From positions 1 to 43,291 of the forward strand of contig JAURZS010000037.1 of the NCBI GenBank assembly GCA_030653255.1: 43,291 bases of DNA, given 5' to 3'. The notes beneath the pieces are model-generated. The model ran no database searches. It was not told the DNA's origin and saw only the letters and a program-made list of their open reading frames with translations. A program made the translations under genes and the position numbers. This DNA is from Burkholderiaceae bacterium (GTDB lineage: Bacteria; Pseudomonadota; Gammaproteobacteria; Burkholderiales; Burkholderiaceae_C). Positions 1 to 9,815 of the stretch are shown here, in pieces. How positions within the stretch are numbered: position 1 is the stretch's first letter; each line of letters starts with the position of its first letter.

Positions 1-1
1 A

Positions 2-454
2 CAGGCCCGTCTTTCGCTGACGCACGTTCCCTACCGCGGCGCGGCTCCGGCCGTGCAGGACGTCGTCGCCGGCCAGGTGCCGTTCATGTTCGTCGACACC
101 GCCAGCGGCTACCAGTTCATCGCCAGCGGCAAGCTGCGCGCGCTGGGCGTGGCCAGCCCCAAACGCGTCAAGGGTTTCGAGAACATCCCGACGCTGAGCG
201 AGCAAGGTCTGGCGGGCTTTGAGGCCTATGCCTGGCAAGGTCTGGTCGTTCCCGCCGGCACCCCTCAGGACGTGATTGCCAAGCTCAACGGCGCACTGCT
301 CACAGCGCTGGATTCCACCGCCGTCAAAGCCCGGCTGCAGATCCTCGGCCTTGAAGCCATCCCCGGCAGCCCGGCCCAGATGAGCAAGTACGCCGCCGAC
401 GAGCGCGCCAAGTGGGGCCAGGTGATCCGCAAGAGCGGGATCAAGGTCGACTGA
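2..454 (+). CDS. Bug-family (tripartite tricarboxylate transporter) substrate-binding protein, 5' truncated by window edge
   Basis: Frame open from the window start; 'VPYRGAAPAVQDVVAGQVPFMFVDTASG...GKLRALGVASPKR...IPTLSEQGLAGFEAYAWQGLVVPAGTP' is typical Bug C-terminal half. Confidence 0.88.
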   Translation, partial: QARLSLTHVPYRGAAPAVQDVVAGQVPFMFVDTASGYQFIASGKLRALGVASPKRVKGFENIPTLSEQGLAGFEAYAWQGLVVPAGTPQDVIAKLNGALLTALDSTAVKARLQILGLEAIPGSPAQMSKYAADERAKWGQVIRKSGIKVD

Positions 455-470
455 ACCCGCGCGGCCCGAA

Positions 471-932
471 ATGGCAAAACCCGACACCCCCACTGCAGCG
501 GACCTCCCTCTTGACAGGACATTGACCTATCGGCTGCACCTGCTGCACAAGCTCAGCGACCAGGAGAGCCAGCAGGCCTACGTCAAGGACGCCGGGCTGT
601 CCATGAGCGACGGACGCTGCCTCACGACCATCGGCACCTTCGAGCCGCTGTCGGTCAACACACTGGCGCGCTACGCCAATCTGAACAAGGGCCAGGCCAG
701 CCGGGCCGCCCAGGCCCTGGTCGAGCAAGGTCTGGTCCGCAAGCAGGGCGACGCCGAGGATGGCCGCGGCGTCACCCTGACACTGTCGCCCGCCGGCCGC
801 AAGGTCTGGGTCAAGACCATGGCCATGGTTCATCGCCGCAATCAGGAGATCTTCGGCTGTCTGACTGCGGCAGAGCAGCGGCAGCTGGGAGCCTTTCTCG
901 ACCGCCTCATCAGGCACAACGAAAAAATCTGA
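471..932 (+). CDS. MarR-family transcriptional regulator
   Basis: 153 aa; winged-helix pattern 'LSVNTLARYANLNKGQASRAAQALVEQGLVRKQGDAEDGRGVTLTLSPAGRKVW'. Confidence 0.85.
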   Translation: MAKPDTPTAADLPLDRTLTYRLHLLHKLSDQESQQAYVKDAGLSMSDGRCLTTIGTFEPLSVNTLARYANLNKGQASRAAQALVEQGLVRKQGDAEDGRGVTLTLSPAGRKVWVKTMAMVHRRNQEIFGCLTAAEQRQLGAFLDRLIRHNEKI

Positions 933-955
933 GACCGCATCGCAGAGTCACCACC

Positions 956-2647
956 ATGCACCAGCCTACAGCCACGCCCCGCTCCTCGATCTACTACGAC
1001 TACAAGGTGTTCACGCCCTGGCTGCCCGGCGCGCACGGCCCGCAGGAGCGCAAGAAGGTCGTCATCGTGGGCTCCGGCCCTGCGGGCATGGTCGCCGCGC
1101 TCGAACTGGCGCGCCACGGCGTCGCCAGCGTGATCCTGGAGTCCGAGCTGCAAGTCTCGCAAGGCAGCCGCGCCATCGTGTTCACGCGCCGCTCCATGGA
1201 AATCCTCCAGCAGGTCGGTGTGGCCGATCGCATGAGCCAGACCGGTCTGCCCTGGCGCTGCGGCAACTCCTACTACCGCGGCCAGCAGGTCTTTCGCATG
1301 GAAGCGCCGCACGACCCCGATGACCGCTTTTTTCCGATGCTGAACATCCAGCAGCAGTACATGGAGGAATACCTTCTGGACGCCTGCCGGGCCAACGCCC
1401 TGATCGATTTTCGCTGGGGCAACAAAGTCGTGCGAACAGAACAGCTGTCGGGCTCTGTGAGGCTGCAGGTCGATACGCCCGAAGGCCCCTACACACTGGA
1501 GTCGGACTGGGTGGTGGCCGCCGACGGCGGGCGCTCCGAGATCCGCGCGGCCATGGGGCTGCAGATGGAAGGCGCCTCCTACGAAGGGTTTTTCGTCATC
1601 GCCGACATCCGCATCGATCTGCCGCTGCCCACCGAGCGCCTGGCCTTCTTCGATCCGGACTGGAATCCGGGCAACACCATCCTGATGCACCGCGAGCCCC
1701 ACGGCATCTGGCGCGTCGACTACCAGTTGCCGCCTGGCGAGACCCCCGAACAGGCGCTCAAGGCCGAATCCCTCAAGCAACGCATCGACGCCCAACTGGC
1801 CATGATCGGCCACGCAGGCGTCCCCTGGGAGATGGACTGGAGCTCCGTCTACTCGGCGCGCACGCTCACCCTGCCGGACTACGTGCAGGGCCGCGTGATC
1901 TTCACCGGCGACGCCGCCCACCTGCTGCCGATCTTCGGCGTGCGCGGCGCCAACACGGCCTTCCAGGACGCTCAGTCGCTGGCCTGGCATCTGGCCTTTG
2001 TGGTCAAGGGCCTGGCACACGAGAAACTGCTCGCCAACCACAGCCAGGAGCGCGTTGGTGCAGCACGCGAGATCATCGACGAAGCCGGCAAGAGCACCCG
2101 CTTCATGGCGCCGCCCAGCCGGGGCTTCCGGCTGCTGCGCGACGCCGTGCTGTCGCTGTCGCTCACGGAGGAGTTCGTGCGCCCGCTGTACCACTGGCGC
2201 ACCTCGCGCCCCCATGAATACACGCATTCCGCACTCAACAGCAGCGGCGACGACAACGCCTTGTTCACTGCAGGCCCGGCGCACGGTGCGCCCCCGCAGA
2301 ACGTCCGCCTGGGCGCCGACGATTTCCTGCTCGATCACCTCGGAGGCGGCTTCGATCTGCTGTATTTCACGCAAGCGCAGTCCGTGCCAGAATCGATCCT
2401 GTCGGTGGTGGGCGAAGTCCGCGCCAGGGGCGTTGCGGTGCGGGTCGTTGCTGTTGGCGCCGACCGGCCCGTGCAGGGCGCAGAACTGACCCTCGCCGAT
2501 CCGCAGGGCCACTTCAGGCTGCGTTACGGCATTCAGGCCAGTGGAGGCGCCTATCTGCTGCGGCCCGACCAGCACATCTGCGCGCGCTGGATCACCCTGG
2601 ACGCCGCACGCCTGAAATCAGCATTCGGCGCGGCACTGCCCCAATGA
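956..2647 (+). CDS. FAD-dependent aromatic hydroxylase (PheA/TfdB/MhpA-like flavoprotein monooxygenase)
   Basis: GxGxxG 'VVIVGSGPAGMVAALELARHGV', 'GDAAHLLPIFGVRGANTAFQDAQSLAWHL' FAD motif, thioredoxin-like C-terminal tail. Confidence 0.88.
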   Translation: MHQPTATPRSSIYYDYKVFTPWLPGAHGPQERKKVVIVGSGPAGMVAALELARHGVASVILESELQVSQGSRAIVFTRRSMEILQQVGVADRMSQTGLPWRCGNSYYRGQQVFRMEAPHDPDDRFFPMLNIQQQYMEEYLLDACRANALIDFRWGNKVVRTEQLSGSVRLQVDTPEGPYTLESDWVVAADGGRSEIRAAMGLQMEGASYEGFFVIADIRIDLPLPTERLAFFDPDWNPGNTILMHREPHGIWRVDYQLPPGETPEQALKAESLKQRIDAQLAMIGHAGVPWEMDWSSVYSARTLTLPDYVQGRVIFTGDAAHLLPIFGVRGANTAFQDAQSLAWHLAFVVKGLAHEKLLANHSQERVGAAREIIDEAGKSTRFMAPPSRGFRLLRDAVLSLSLTEEFVRPLYHWRTSRPHEYTHSALNSSGDDNALFTAGPAHGAPPQNVRLGADDFLLDHLGGGFDLLYFTQAQSVPESILSVVGEVRARGVAVRVVAVGADRPVQGAELTLADPQGHFRLRYGIQASGGAYLLRPDQHICARWITLDAARLKSAFGAALPQ

Positions 2648-2657
2648 GGAAACAACC

Positions 2658-2849
2658 ATGACCCCACAGCAACCCCTCAGTGTTCCCGGCCTCGAAGCCG
2701 TGTACGACCAGCTCGCCGCTGCCATCGACCAGGCCGGCCCCGACAAGGCCGAACTCTTTCTCGTGAAGCTGGCCTTGCTCAACGCAAATGCCCTGGGCGA
2801 TGCAGATGTGTTCAGCATGCACGTTCATTCCGCGCTTCGCGATCTGTGA
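2658..2849 (+). CDS. DUF2783-like small protein
   Basis: 63 aa directly downstream of the flavin hydroxylase; small DUF2783-type proteins commonly sit next to such hydroxylases. Confidence 0.65.
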   Translation: MTPQQPLSVPGLEAVYDQLAAAIDQAGPDKAELFLVKLALLNANALGDADVFSMHVHSALRDL

Positions 2850-2880
2850 AGCACACCCCTTCATCACTCCTGGAGAACCC

Positions 2881-3426
2881 ATGAAGATCTCGAAAATTCA
2901 TCACGTGGCCTACCGCTGCAAGGACGCCCGGCAGACCGTCGAGTGGTACGCCAAGTACCTGAACATGGACTTCCAGCTCGCTTTTGCGGAAGACCAGGTT
3001 CCTTCCACCAAGGCGCACGATCCCTATATGCACATTTTTCTGGATGCTGGCGGCGGCAATGTGCTGGCCTTCTTCGAGCTGCCCACGCAGCCGCCCATGG
3101 GACGCGACACCAACACGCCCGAATGGGTGCAACACATTGCGTTCGAAGTCGAATCGCTGAGCGTGCTGGACGAAGTCAAGGCCAGGCTGCAGGCCGACGA
3201 CATTCCGGTGGTCGGCATCACGGACCACACCCTGTTCAAGTCGATCTACTTCTTCGACCCCAATGGCCATCGCCTGGAACTGGCGGTGGACACCAGCACG
3301 CCGGCATTGGCCGCACGGGCGGCATCCGTCAAATGGGAAATGCTCGAAGAATGGAGCAAGACCAAGCGCGCGCCCAAGCATGCAGCCTGGATGCACTCCC
3401 TGGAACTGGAAGACACCAAGTCATGA
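2881..3426 (+). CDS. VOC superfamily protein (glyoxalase/extradiol dioxygenase-like)
   Basis: Start placed at ATG 2881 ('MKISKIHHVAYRCKDARQTVEWYAKYLNM...WVQHIAFEVES...YFFDPNGHRLELAVD'); candidate metal ligands H/H/E. Confidence 0.82.
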   Translation: MKISKIHHVAYRCKDARQTVEWYAKYLNMDFQLAFAEDQVPSTKAHDPYMHIFLDAGGGNVLAFFELPTQPPMGRDTNTPEWVQHIAFEVESLSVLDEVKARLQADDIPVVGITDHTLFKSIYFFDPNGHRLELAVDTSTPALAARAASVKWEMLEEWSKTKRAPKHAAWMHSLELEDTKS

Positions 3427-4733
3427 TCAACGAGACCCACAACCCGGCCTTGCGCAGCTGGGTCGCATCGGCCAATGCGCCAGGCTGCGACTTTCCCCTC
3501 CAGAACCTGCCGTTTGCCAGTTTCAGGCGCCAGGGCAGCCAGGAGGCCTTTCGCGTAGGCGTGGCTATCGGCGACCAGGTGCTGGACCTTGGCGCGCCCG
3601 GGGTGGCCGCGGCACTGAAGTGCGAACCGCGCGTGGCCGCAGCGCTGGCGCAGCCGGGATTGAATGCCCTGATGGCGCTGGGGCACGCGGTCTGGTCGGC
3701 GCTGCGTCTGGCCCTGTCCCGGGCCTTGCGCGAGGCATCGCCAGCGCAGGCCGCGCTGCAGGCGGCGCTGTTGCCGCAGTCGCAGGTCGAATACAGCCTG
3801 CCCGCGCGCATCGGCGACTACACCGACTTCTATACCTCCATCTACCACGCGACCAACGTCGGCAAACAGTTCCGCCCTGACAACCCCCTGTTGCCCAACT
3901 ACAAATGGGTGCCCATCGGCTATCACGGCCGCAGCTCCAGCATCGTCGTCTCGGGCCAGAGCTTTCACCGCCCCAAAGGCCAGTTGATGGCGCCGGGGGC
4001 GGCCGCGCCCGTGCTGGGCACCAGCCAGCGGCTGGACATCGAACTCGAACTGGGCATCTTCGTCGGCCAGGGCAACACGCTGGGCGAGTCCATCCCGATG
4101 AGCGAGGCCGAAGACCATGTCTTTGGCCTGTGCCTGCTCAACGACTGGTCGGCCCGCGACATCCAGGCCTGGGAATATCAACCGCTGGGGCCTTTTCTGG
4201 CCAAGAACTTCGCCTCTACCGTCTCGCCCTGGGTGGTGACTCTGGAAGCGCTGGCCCCGTACCGCACAGCGCCCTTCCGGCCTGCTGAAGACCCGCAGCC
4301 ACTGCCCTACCTGGACACGCCGCAGAATCGCGAAAGCGGCGCACTGGACATCCAGCTCGAAGTACTGATCCAGACCGCCCAAATGAAAAAAGACGGCCTG
4401 TCGCCGCACCGACTGGTGCAGACCAGCTACCGCCACGCCTACTGGACGCTGGCGCAGCTCGTCACACACCACACCGTCAACGGCTGCAACCTGCAACCCG
4501 GCGACCTGCTGGGCAGCGGCACCCTCTCAGGGCCGACGCTGGACCAGGCCGGCGCCCTGATGGAGCTCTCTGCCGGCGGCAAGAACCCCATCGCCCTGCC
4601 CAACGGCGAGACGCGCACCTATCTGCAAGACGGCGACACCGTGGCGCTGCGCGGGCATTGCAGCCGCGAGGGCACCGCACGGATCGGGTTTGGCGAGTGT
4701 GCGGGGACGCTGCTGCCCGCAAAGAGCACGTAA
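3423..4733 (+). CDS. fahA: Fumarylacetoacetase
   Basis: 436 aa from ATG 3423, ATGA overlap with VOC gene; 'DYTDFYTSIYHATNVGKQFRPDNPLLPNYKWVPIGYHGRSSSIVVSG' and 'LELGIFVG...LLNDWSARDIQAWEYQPLGPFLAKNF'. Confidence 0.93.
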   Translation: MINETHNPALRSWVASANAPGCDFPLQNLPFASFRRQGSQEAFRVGVAIGDQVLDLGAPGVAAALKCEPRVAAALAQPGLNALMALGHAVWSALRLALSRALREASPAQAALQAALLPQSQVEYSLPARIGDYTDFYTSIYHATNVGKQFRPDNPLLPNYKWVPIGYHGRSSSIVVSGQSFHRPKGQLMAPGAAAPVLGTSQRLDIELELGIFVGQGNTLGESIPMSEAEDHVFGLCLLNDWSARDIQAWEYQPLGPFLAKNFASTVSPWVVTLEALAPYRTAPFRPAEDPQPLPYLDTPQNRESGALDIQLEVLIQTAQMKKDGLSPHRLVQTSYRHAYWTLAQLVTHHTVNGCNLQPGDLLGSGTLSGPTLDQAGALMELSAGGKNPIALPNGETRTYLQDGDTVALRGHCSREGTARIGFGECAGTLLPAKST

Positions 4734-4773
4734 AGGACCAGGCCCGTTGAGGGTATATCCGTAGGCGTGCGCC

Positions 4774-4811
4774 TTGACGGATGCCGCTTTGAATAATAGT
4801 CTGAACGTTCA
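4774..4811 (+). promoter_or_regulatory. Putative promoter/operator upstream of Bug gene (TTGACG plus 10-bp palindrome TGAACGTTCA)
   Basis: TTGACG at 4774-4779; perfect palindrome TGAACGTTCA at 4802-4811; -10 hexamer not clear. Confidence 0.4.
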
Positions 4812-4840
4812 TTCATATTTGATTCAAAGGGGTAGTTGCA

Positions 4841-5818
4841 ATGGACCGTCGTCAGCTCATCAAGGCCACTCTCGGCGCCGCAAGCCTTTCGGCGGCGCAC
4901 TCATCATGGGCTCAGAGCCAGTACCCCAATCGCCCCCTGCGCCTGATCATCCCGTTCGCGCCCGGCGGCTCCACCGATGTGCTGGGCCGCAAGACTGCCT
5001 TGCGCCTGGGCCAGATCCTGGGACAGCCGGTCGTGGTCGACAACAAGGCCGGTGCGGCCGGGGTGCTGGGCTGCGTCGAGGGTGCCCGTGCCGCGCCTGA
5101 CGGCTACACCCTGCTCATGGGGACCACCGGCACCCATGCGGTCAACCCCAGCTCCATGGTCCGGCCGGCCTACGATGCCGTGCGGGACTTCGCGCCCATC
5201 ACCTTGCTGGGCACGCAGCCGATATCGATTGCCGTCAACCCCAAGGTTCCCGCCAACACATTGGCCGAACTGATCGCCCTGATCCGCGCCCAGCCCGGCA
5301 AGTACAGCTACGGCTCGGCCGGCAACGGCGGCATCGCGCATCTCTCGTTCGAGCTCCTCAAGACCCTGGTGGGCGGCCTGGACGCGCCTCATATTCCCTA
5401 CAAGGGCGGCGCGCCCGCCCTGCAGGATGTGGTCGCGGGACATGTCCCGATCCTGTCCGACACCTTCAGCAGCACGCTGCCACAGCACAGGATGAAGACG
5501 CTGCGCGTGATTGCCATGACGGGCGAGCGCCGCGCGCGCCTGGCGCCCGATATTCCGGCCGGCACGGAAACCGTCCCCGGGCTCGTGACCTCGACCTGCG
5601 GCTTGCTGCTGGCGCCTGCGCGCACGCCCCGCGCCATCATCGAGACACTGCATCAAGCGGTTGCCAAGATGGTCAAGGATCCCGCCTTCATGGCCGAACT
5701 CGACGCGCTGAGCATGGAGGCCTCGACGGACTCTTCGCCCGAATACGCGGCGTCATTCATCTCCAGCGAGATCGCCAAGTGGGCGCCGGTGGTCAAGGCG
5801 ACCGGCACGACGATGTGA
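4841..5818 (+). CDS. Bug-family TTT substrate-binding receptor
   Basis: 'MDRRQLIKATLGAASLSAAHSSWAQSQYPNRPLRLIIPFAPGGSTDVLGR...PVVVDNKAGAAGVLG' signal plus Bug motifs. Confidence 0.93.
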   Translation: MDRRQLIKATLGAASLSAAHSSWAQSQYPNRPLRLIIPFAPGGSTDVLGRKTALRLGQILGQPVVVDNKAGAAGVLGCVEGARAAPDGYTLLMGTTGTHAVNPSSMVRPAYDAVRDFAPITLLGTQPISIAVNPKVPANTLAELIALIRAQPGKYSYGSAGNGGIAHLSFELLKTLVGGLDAPHIPYKGGAPALQDVVAGHVPILSDTFSSTLPQHRMKTLRVIAMTGERRARLAPDIPAGTETVPGLVTSTCGLLLAPARTPRAIIETLHQAVAKMVKDPAFMAELDALSMEASTDSSPEYAASFISSEIAKWAPVVKATGTTM

Positions 5819-5851
5819 TCAGGCGCCCCTCGTTGTCGAAAAGAAAAATCC

Positions 5852-6652
5852 ATGAACTACGCCGATTTTCAGTTTCTCAAATTTGATCTGACGCCTCCGG
5901 GCGTCATGCTGGTCACCATCAACAGACCCGAGGTGATGAACGCCATGAACGGCCGCCTGCATTGGGAGGTCTCCAAGGTCTGGGGCGTGCTTCACGCCGA
6001 TCCCAATGTAAGGGTCGTGATCATCACCGGGGCGGGCACCAAGGCGTTCTCCACCGGCGGCGACCTCGACTGGGTCGCCACCCTGCTCGCCGATGGTGAA
6101 CTCGCTGCCGCCGGCATGGCTGAAGCTTCTGACATCGTCTACGGCATGCTGGAGTGCAGCAAGCCCATCATCTCGGCCATCAATGGCGTGGCGGTCGGGG
6201 CCGGGCTGGCCGTCGCGCTGCTCGCTGACGTTTCCATCATGTCCCACAGTGCCCGCCTGGCCGATCCTCACGTGAACCTGGGCGTAGCCGCAGGTGATCA
6301 CGCGGCCATCATCTGGCCCCTGCTGTGCGGAATGGCAAAGGCAAAATACCTGCTCCTGACCGGCGACTTCGTAGACGGCAAGGAGGCCGAGCGCATCGGC
6401 TTGGTCAGCCTCAGCGTGCCGGCAGAGGAACTTCAGGACAGGGCCATGGCCATGGCCATGAAACTGGCCAACGGCAGCCAAATGGCCATACGCGCAAACA
6501 AGAGAATCATGAACGGCTGGATGAAACTGGTCGCACCCATCTTCGATCGCTCGGTTGCGGAAGAGCATATCTGCTTTCTCAGCGGCGACGCAAGGGAGGG
6601 CGTGGCGGCCATGCGCGAAAAACGTCCCGCCACCTTCCCATCCACGCTCTAG
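5852..6652 (+). CDS. Enoyl-CoA hydratase/isomerase family protein
   Basis: Crotonase fold '[11 protein letters not shown]...[15 protein letters not shown]...[28 protein letters not shown]'; [12 protein letters not shown] where PEVxLG is common. Confidence 0.88.
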   Translation: MNYADFQFLKFDLTPPGVMLVTINRPEVMNAMNGRLHWEVSKVWGVLHADPNVRVVIITGAGTKAFSTGGDLDWVATLLADGELAAAGMAEASDIVYGMLECSKPIISAINGVAVGAGLAVALLADVSIMSHSARLADPHVNLGVAAGDHAAIIWPLLCGMAKAKYLLLTGDFVDGKEAERIGLVSLSVPAEELQDRAMAMAMKLANGSQMAIRANKRIMNGWMKLVAPIFDRSVAEEHICFLSGDAREGVAAMREKRPATFPSTL

Positions 6653-6673
6653 CCTGGTCCGGCGCGACGTTCT

Positions 6674-7384
6674 TTACTTGTCGGGAACCACCGGCATGCC
6701 CGCCATTCGCAGGGCCAGGTCCGCGTAATAGTCGCCGGCGGCCGTGCGGCTCAACCGCTTCTCGGGGCGCCACCAGGTGTACAGGAAAGAAATCACGCCG
6801 GAGATCGAACGGGCTGTGGCATTGATGTCGATCACGGTGAAGTGCCCCGATGCCACCCCTTCCCGGATGATCCGTGCGACCATGTCGTCCATCTTCTTTT
6901 GTTCGACCGCCACGGCGGCACGCGCGCTTTTCGATAGCGAACGCTCCTCGCGCCAGAAGATTCCTACCGTCAACTGATTGTCGATGACCCACTCCGCGTA
7001 ATTCCGCGCAAAGGCGATCAGCCTGTCCGGCGGTGCACCCGGCGTGTCGATCGCGCGCTGGATGAGCGCTTGTGCGGCCGTCAATGCTCTGCGGAAAATT
7101 TCCTCGAGGATCGCCTGCTTGTCGGGGAAGTGGTAATAGACGATCGCCTTGGAGCCCGACAGCTGCTCTGCCAGCATATCGACCGTGGATTCGTGGTAGC
7201 CGTGCTCGTAGAAGATCGTGATGGCGGCGTTGAGGATCAAATCCCGCCTGTAAGCGGCAACTTCTTCGCGCATGCCGCCGCCGGTGCGCTCTTCCGGCCG
7301 GCCAGTTGGCGCAGCCGACCTACCTGTCCGAGTCAAGCGAGGCGTCTTGGTTGCCGCAGGGGTCTTGGTTGGGATGCTTGCCAT
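6674..7384 (-). CDS. TetR/AcrR-family transcriptional regulator
   Basis: 'RRDLILNAAITIFYEHGYHESTVDMLAEQLSGSKAIVYYHFPDKQAILEEIF' HTH; start may be internal. Confidence 0.88.
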   Translation of the reverse strand: MASIPTKTPAATKTPRLTRTGRSAAPTGRPEERTGGGMREEVAAYRRDLILNAAITIFYEHGYHESTVDMLAEQLSGSKAIVYYHFPDKQAILEEIFRRALTAAQALIQRAIDTPGAPPDRLIAFARNYAEWVIDNQLTVGIFWREERSLSKSARAAVAVEQKKMDDMVARIIREGVASGHFTVIDINATARSISGVISFLYTWWRPEKRLSRTAAGDYYADLALRMAGMPVVPDK

Positions 7385-7451
7385 TGGAGGGTTGCTGATC
7401 CACTTGCGGGGGCAGTGGGCATTTTGATTCTAGCTGCCTACCGCTGCGTTT

Positions 7452-9815
7452 CTATAGCGATCCCGTGGCACCAGTGGAAACAAGTTCTTCCATCTCGGCT
7501 GTCGTCATCCCCAACATCTCTCGCAAAACCTCCCGGGTGTCCTGCCCCATATGTGCATTGCGAAAGACGACACGCCCGGCCGCTGCGCGAGACGATGGAA
7601 AAAATCCAGGCACGCAAAACTCACCCAAGTTCGGATCGACCGCAGTTTGCACGTCCCCACGGGAAAGAAAGTAACGGTTGGCTCCAATGCCACCGCCATC
7701 CTGGACGTTCGCCGCAAGAACCCCAGCCCCAGAGAGGCCGGACTTTACGTCTCCGGAATTCAGTGTCGCCGTCCAAGAACGAAGCGAGTCCGTCAATTCC
7801 GTATCCCGTGCCCCTTCAACGAGTTGGCGGACAGGCAAATCGTCGCCTTGTGCCGGCAATATTGCGTGAACCCACTGGCCGTCCAGGCATCGCAACATGG
7901 CGCTGTGACGGCCATCTTCCGCCCCCCATCCATAGGGATCATTGGTTCCTTGTCGAGAAGGGGCTGTTCCAGCAGGATCAGGCGAAAATTGAGCATCGAG
8001 GATTCGAAGCAAAGGCTCGTAAAGAGCCAAGTCGATATGCACCCCCTTGCCAGAGCCACGGGCAAACAAAGCAACATTGACTGCCAAGGCACCAAACAGA
8101 CCTGCGCTCGTATCGGCAAGCGAAAATCCCACGAACATTGGCAAATCGGTTTTTGCCCCTGTCAGAGGAACCACTCCGCTCATGCCCTCTGCAATCTTCC
8201 CGAAGCCGGCCCGCTGCGCGTAGGGCCCGGTTTGCCCAAAGCCAGAGATGCTCAAAACCACCAACGAAGGGTTCAGTTCGTGAAGATGAGATACCGAAAG
8301 TTTGAGTCGATCAAGCACTCCAGGGCGGAAGTTCTCAATAAGAACGTCCGCCTTGGCTACCAGCTTCTCGAAAGTCGCACGACCGCCATCGCTTTTCAAA
8401 TCAAGGCTGATGCATTTTTTTCCGCGCACGGAAACTGCCCACCAGATCGGTATCCCCTTGACACACGGCCCCATATGGCGCAAGCCGTCCCCACTACGGG
8501 GCGACTCAATTTTTATTACGGTGGCGCCCAAATCCGCCATGAGGCTACCGGCAAATGGGCCGGCGATGATTGTGCCGAGCTCCAGAACAATCGCTCCCGC
8601 CAAAGGTAGATTTTGAGGGGAAGTAGCGCGTGTAGAAACTGACATACCGCGCTCCACGCCGGGTGTCGCAGCGCTCGCCACAAGGACAGCCACTTCAGCT
8701 CTATGTTGGCCCATCACAGGGGCGGCGGCGATTGGATTGGAAGATTCGAATATCCGTGGAATGATGTTTGCCGACCTGCGTTCAACCTTGTCGGCCATCT
8801 CTTGTGAGGTCAGATTTCCACGCGCGCGAATCTGCTCGTCCGCGAGAATTTCGAACACGTCATAGACAGGGCCGATGACAACATCGGCATGGCTACCTGC
8901 CTCCATGACTGCGGTTAGCGAGCGCTCGCCCACCCATTGATCTATGGCGGCATATATGGCCGCCATGTTGACGGCGCGAGCCGCAGGGGTTGCGAATCGC
9001 TCATCCGCCACCATTTCTTCGCCGCCGACCAGTCGCATGAGACGAACTGCCACTGCCTGATTCGCGGCAGAAATTGCAACATGCTTGCCATCGGCGGTAC
9101 GGTGCATATTGGAAATTCCGGCATTGAGAGGAAAGGCATTTCCATTGCGCAGCTCGGGCTTGCCCATCAGACTTGCAACGGGCAGCTGCCATTCAATCAT
9201 GCGCTGAACGGCTTCGTGCATCCCGATGGAAAGCGATTGCGCAGTCCGTGCGGAATTCTTGAGTGCGCAAAGCTCCGCCATCAATGCCATTGCACCCATA
9301 GCCCCGGCCAAACACTCTGCCAGCGGCGCCTCGACCACCACCGGCGCTCCGTCCGCCCAACCTGTGAGGGCCGCCATCCCGGTGTGCGCAGTGGTCAGCG
9401 TCGGCGCGATCCCCTGTCCCCATAGCTCCGGGTTGTCCGCGCCGGTGGGAAATATATCTACGATAAACGGTGGTTTGGCGAGTTTCGAATGCTTCACCAG
9501 CAAAGGGTGGCTTGTGCGATCCCCTTCAACAACATCGGTCAGGACCACGTCAACGCGTTCGAGAAGTCCAGTCCACATCAGCAGGTCTTCGGGATTTTCA
9601 GGGTCGATTGCCACAGAGCGCTTATTTCGCGCAATGGAACTCCACCAAACGGACTGCACGGACGGTGGCGTCAGGCGCCGTACTTGGGTGCCCAACGGAA
9701 GTAGTTCAATGACGTATACGGTGGCTCCAAAATCAGCAAGTAATGCGGCGGCAAAAGAAGCTGATACGGAGCTGCTGACCTCAACCACAAGCAGCCCTGC
9801 CAGAGGCTGCTTCAT
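7452..9815 (-). CDS. Fused tandem-domain CaiB/BaiF (class III) CoA-transferase
   Basis: 787 aa; two family III N-termini: 'LAGLLVVEVSSSVSASFAAALLADFGATVYVIE' and 'LAGAIVLELGTIIAGPFAGSLMADLGATVIKIESPRSGD'. Confidence 0.9.
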   Translation of the reverse strand: MKQPLAGLLVVEVSSSVSASFAAALLADFGATVYVIELLPLGTQVRRLTPPSVQSVWWSSIARNKRSVAIDPENPEDLLMWTGLLERVDVVLTDVVEGDRTSHPLLVKHSKLAKPPFIVDIFPTGADNPELWGQGIAPTLTTAHTGMAALTGWADGAPVVVEAPLAECLAGAMGAMALMAELCALKNSARTAQSLSIGMHEAVQRMIEWQLPVASLMGKPELRNGNAFPLNAGISNMHRTADGKHVAISAANQAVAVRLMRLVGGEEMVADERFATPAARAVNMAAIYAAIDQWVGERSLTAVMEAGSHADVVIGPVYDVFEILADEQIRARGNLTSQEMADKVERRSANIIPRIFESSNPIAAAPVMGQHRAEVAVLVASAATPGVERGMSVSTRATSPQNLPLAGAIVLELGTIIAGPFAGSLMADLGATVIKIESPRSGDGLRHMGPCVKGIPIWWAVSVRGKKCISLDLKSDGGRATFEKLVAKADVLIENFRPGVLDRLKLSVSHLHELNPSLVVLSISGFGQTGPYAQRAGFGKIAEGMSGVVPLTGAKTDLPMFVGFSLADTSAGLFGALAVNVALFARGSGKGVHIDLALYEPLLRILDAQFSPDPAGTAPSRQGTNDPYGWGAEDGRHSAMLRCLDGQWVHAILPAQGDDLPVRQLVEGARDTELTDSLRSWTATLNSGDVKSGLSGAGVLAANVQDGGGIGANRYFLSRGDVQTAVDPNLGEFCVPGFFPSSRAAAGRVVFRNAHMGQDTREVLREMLGMTTAEMEELVSTGATGSL

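Noticed and set aside
842-2575. 577-aa minus-strand ORF
   Set aside because: Antisense to the FAD hydroxylase, which has convincing FAD motifs
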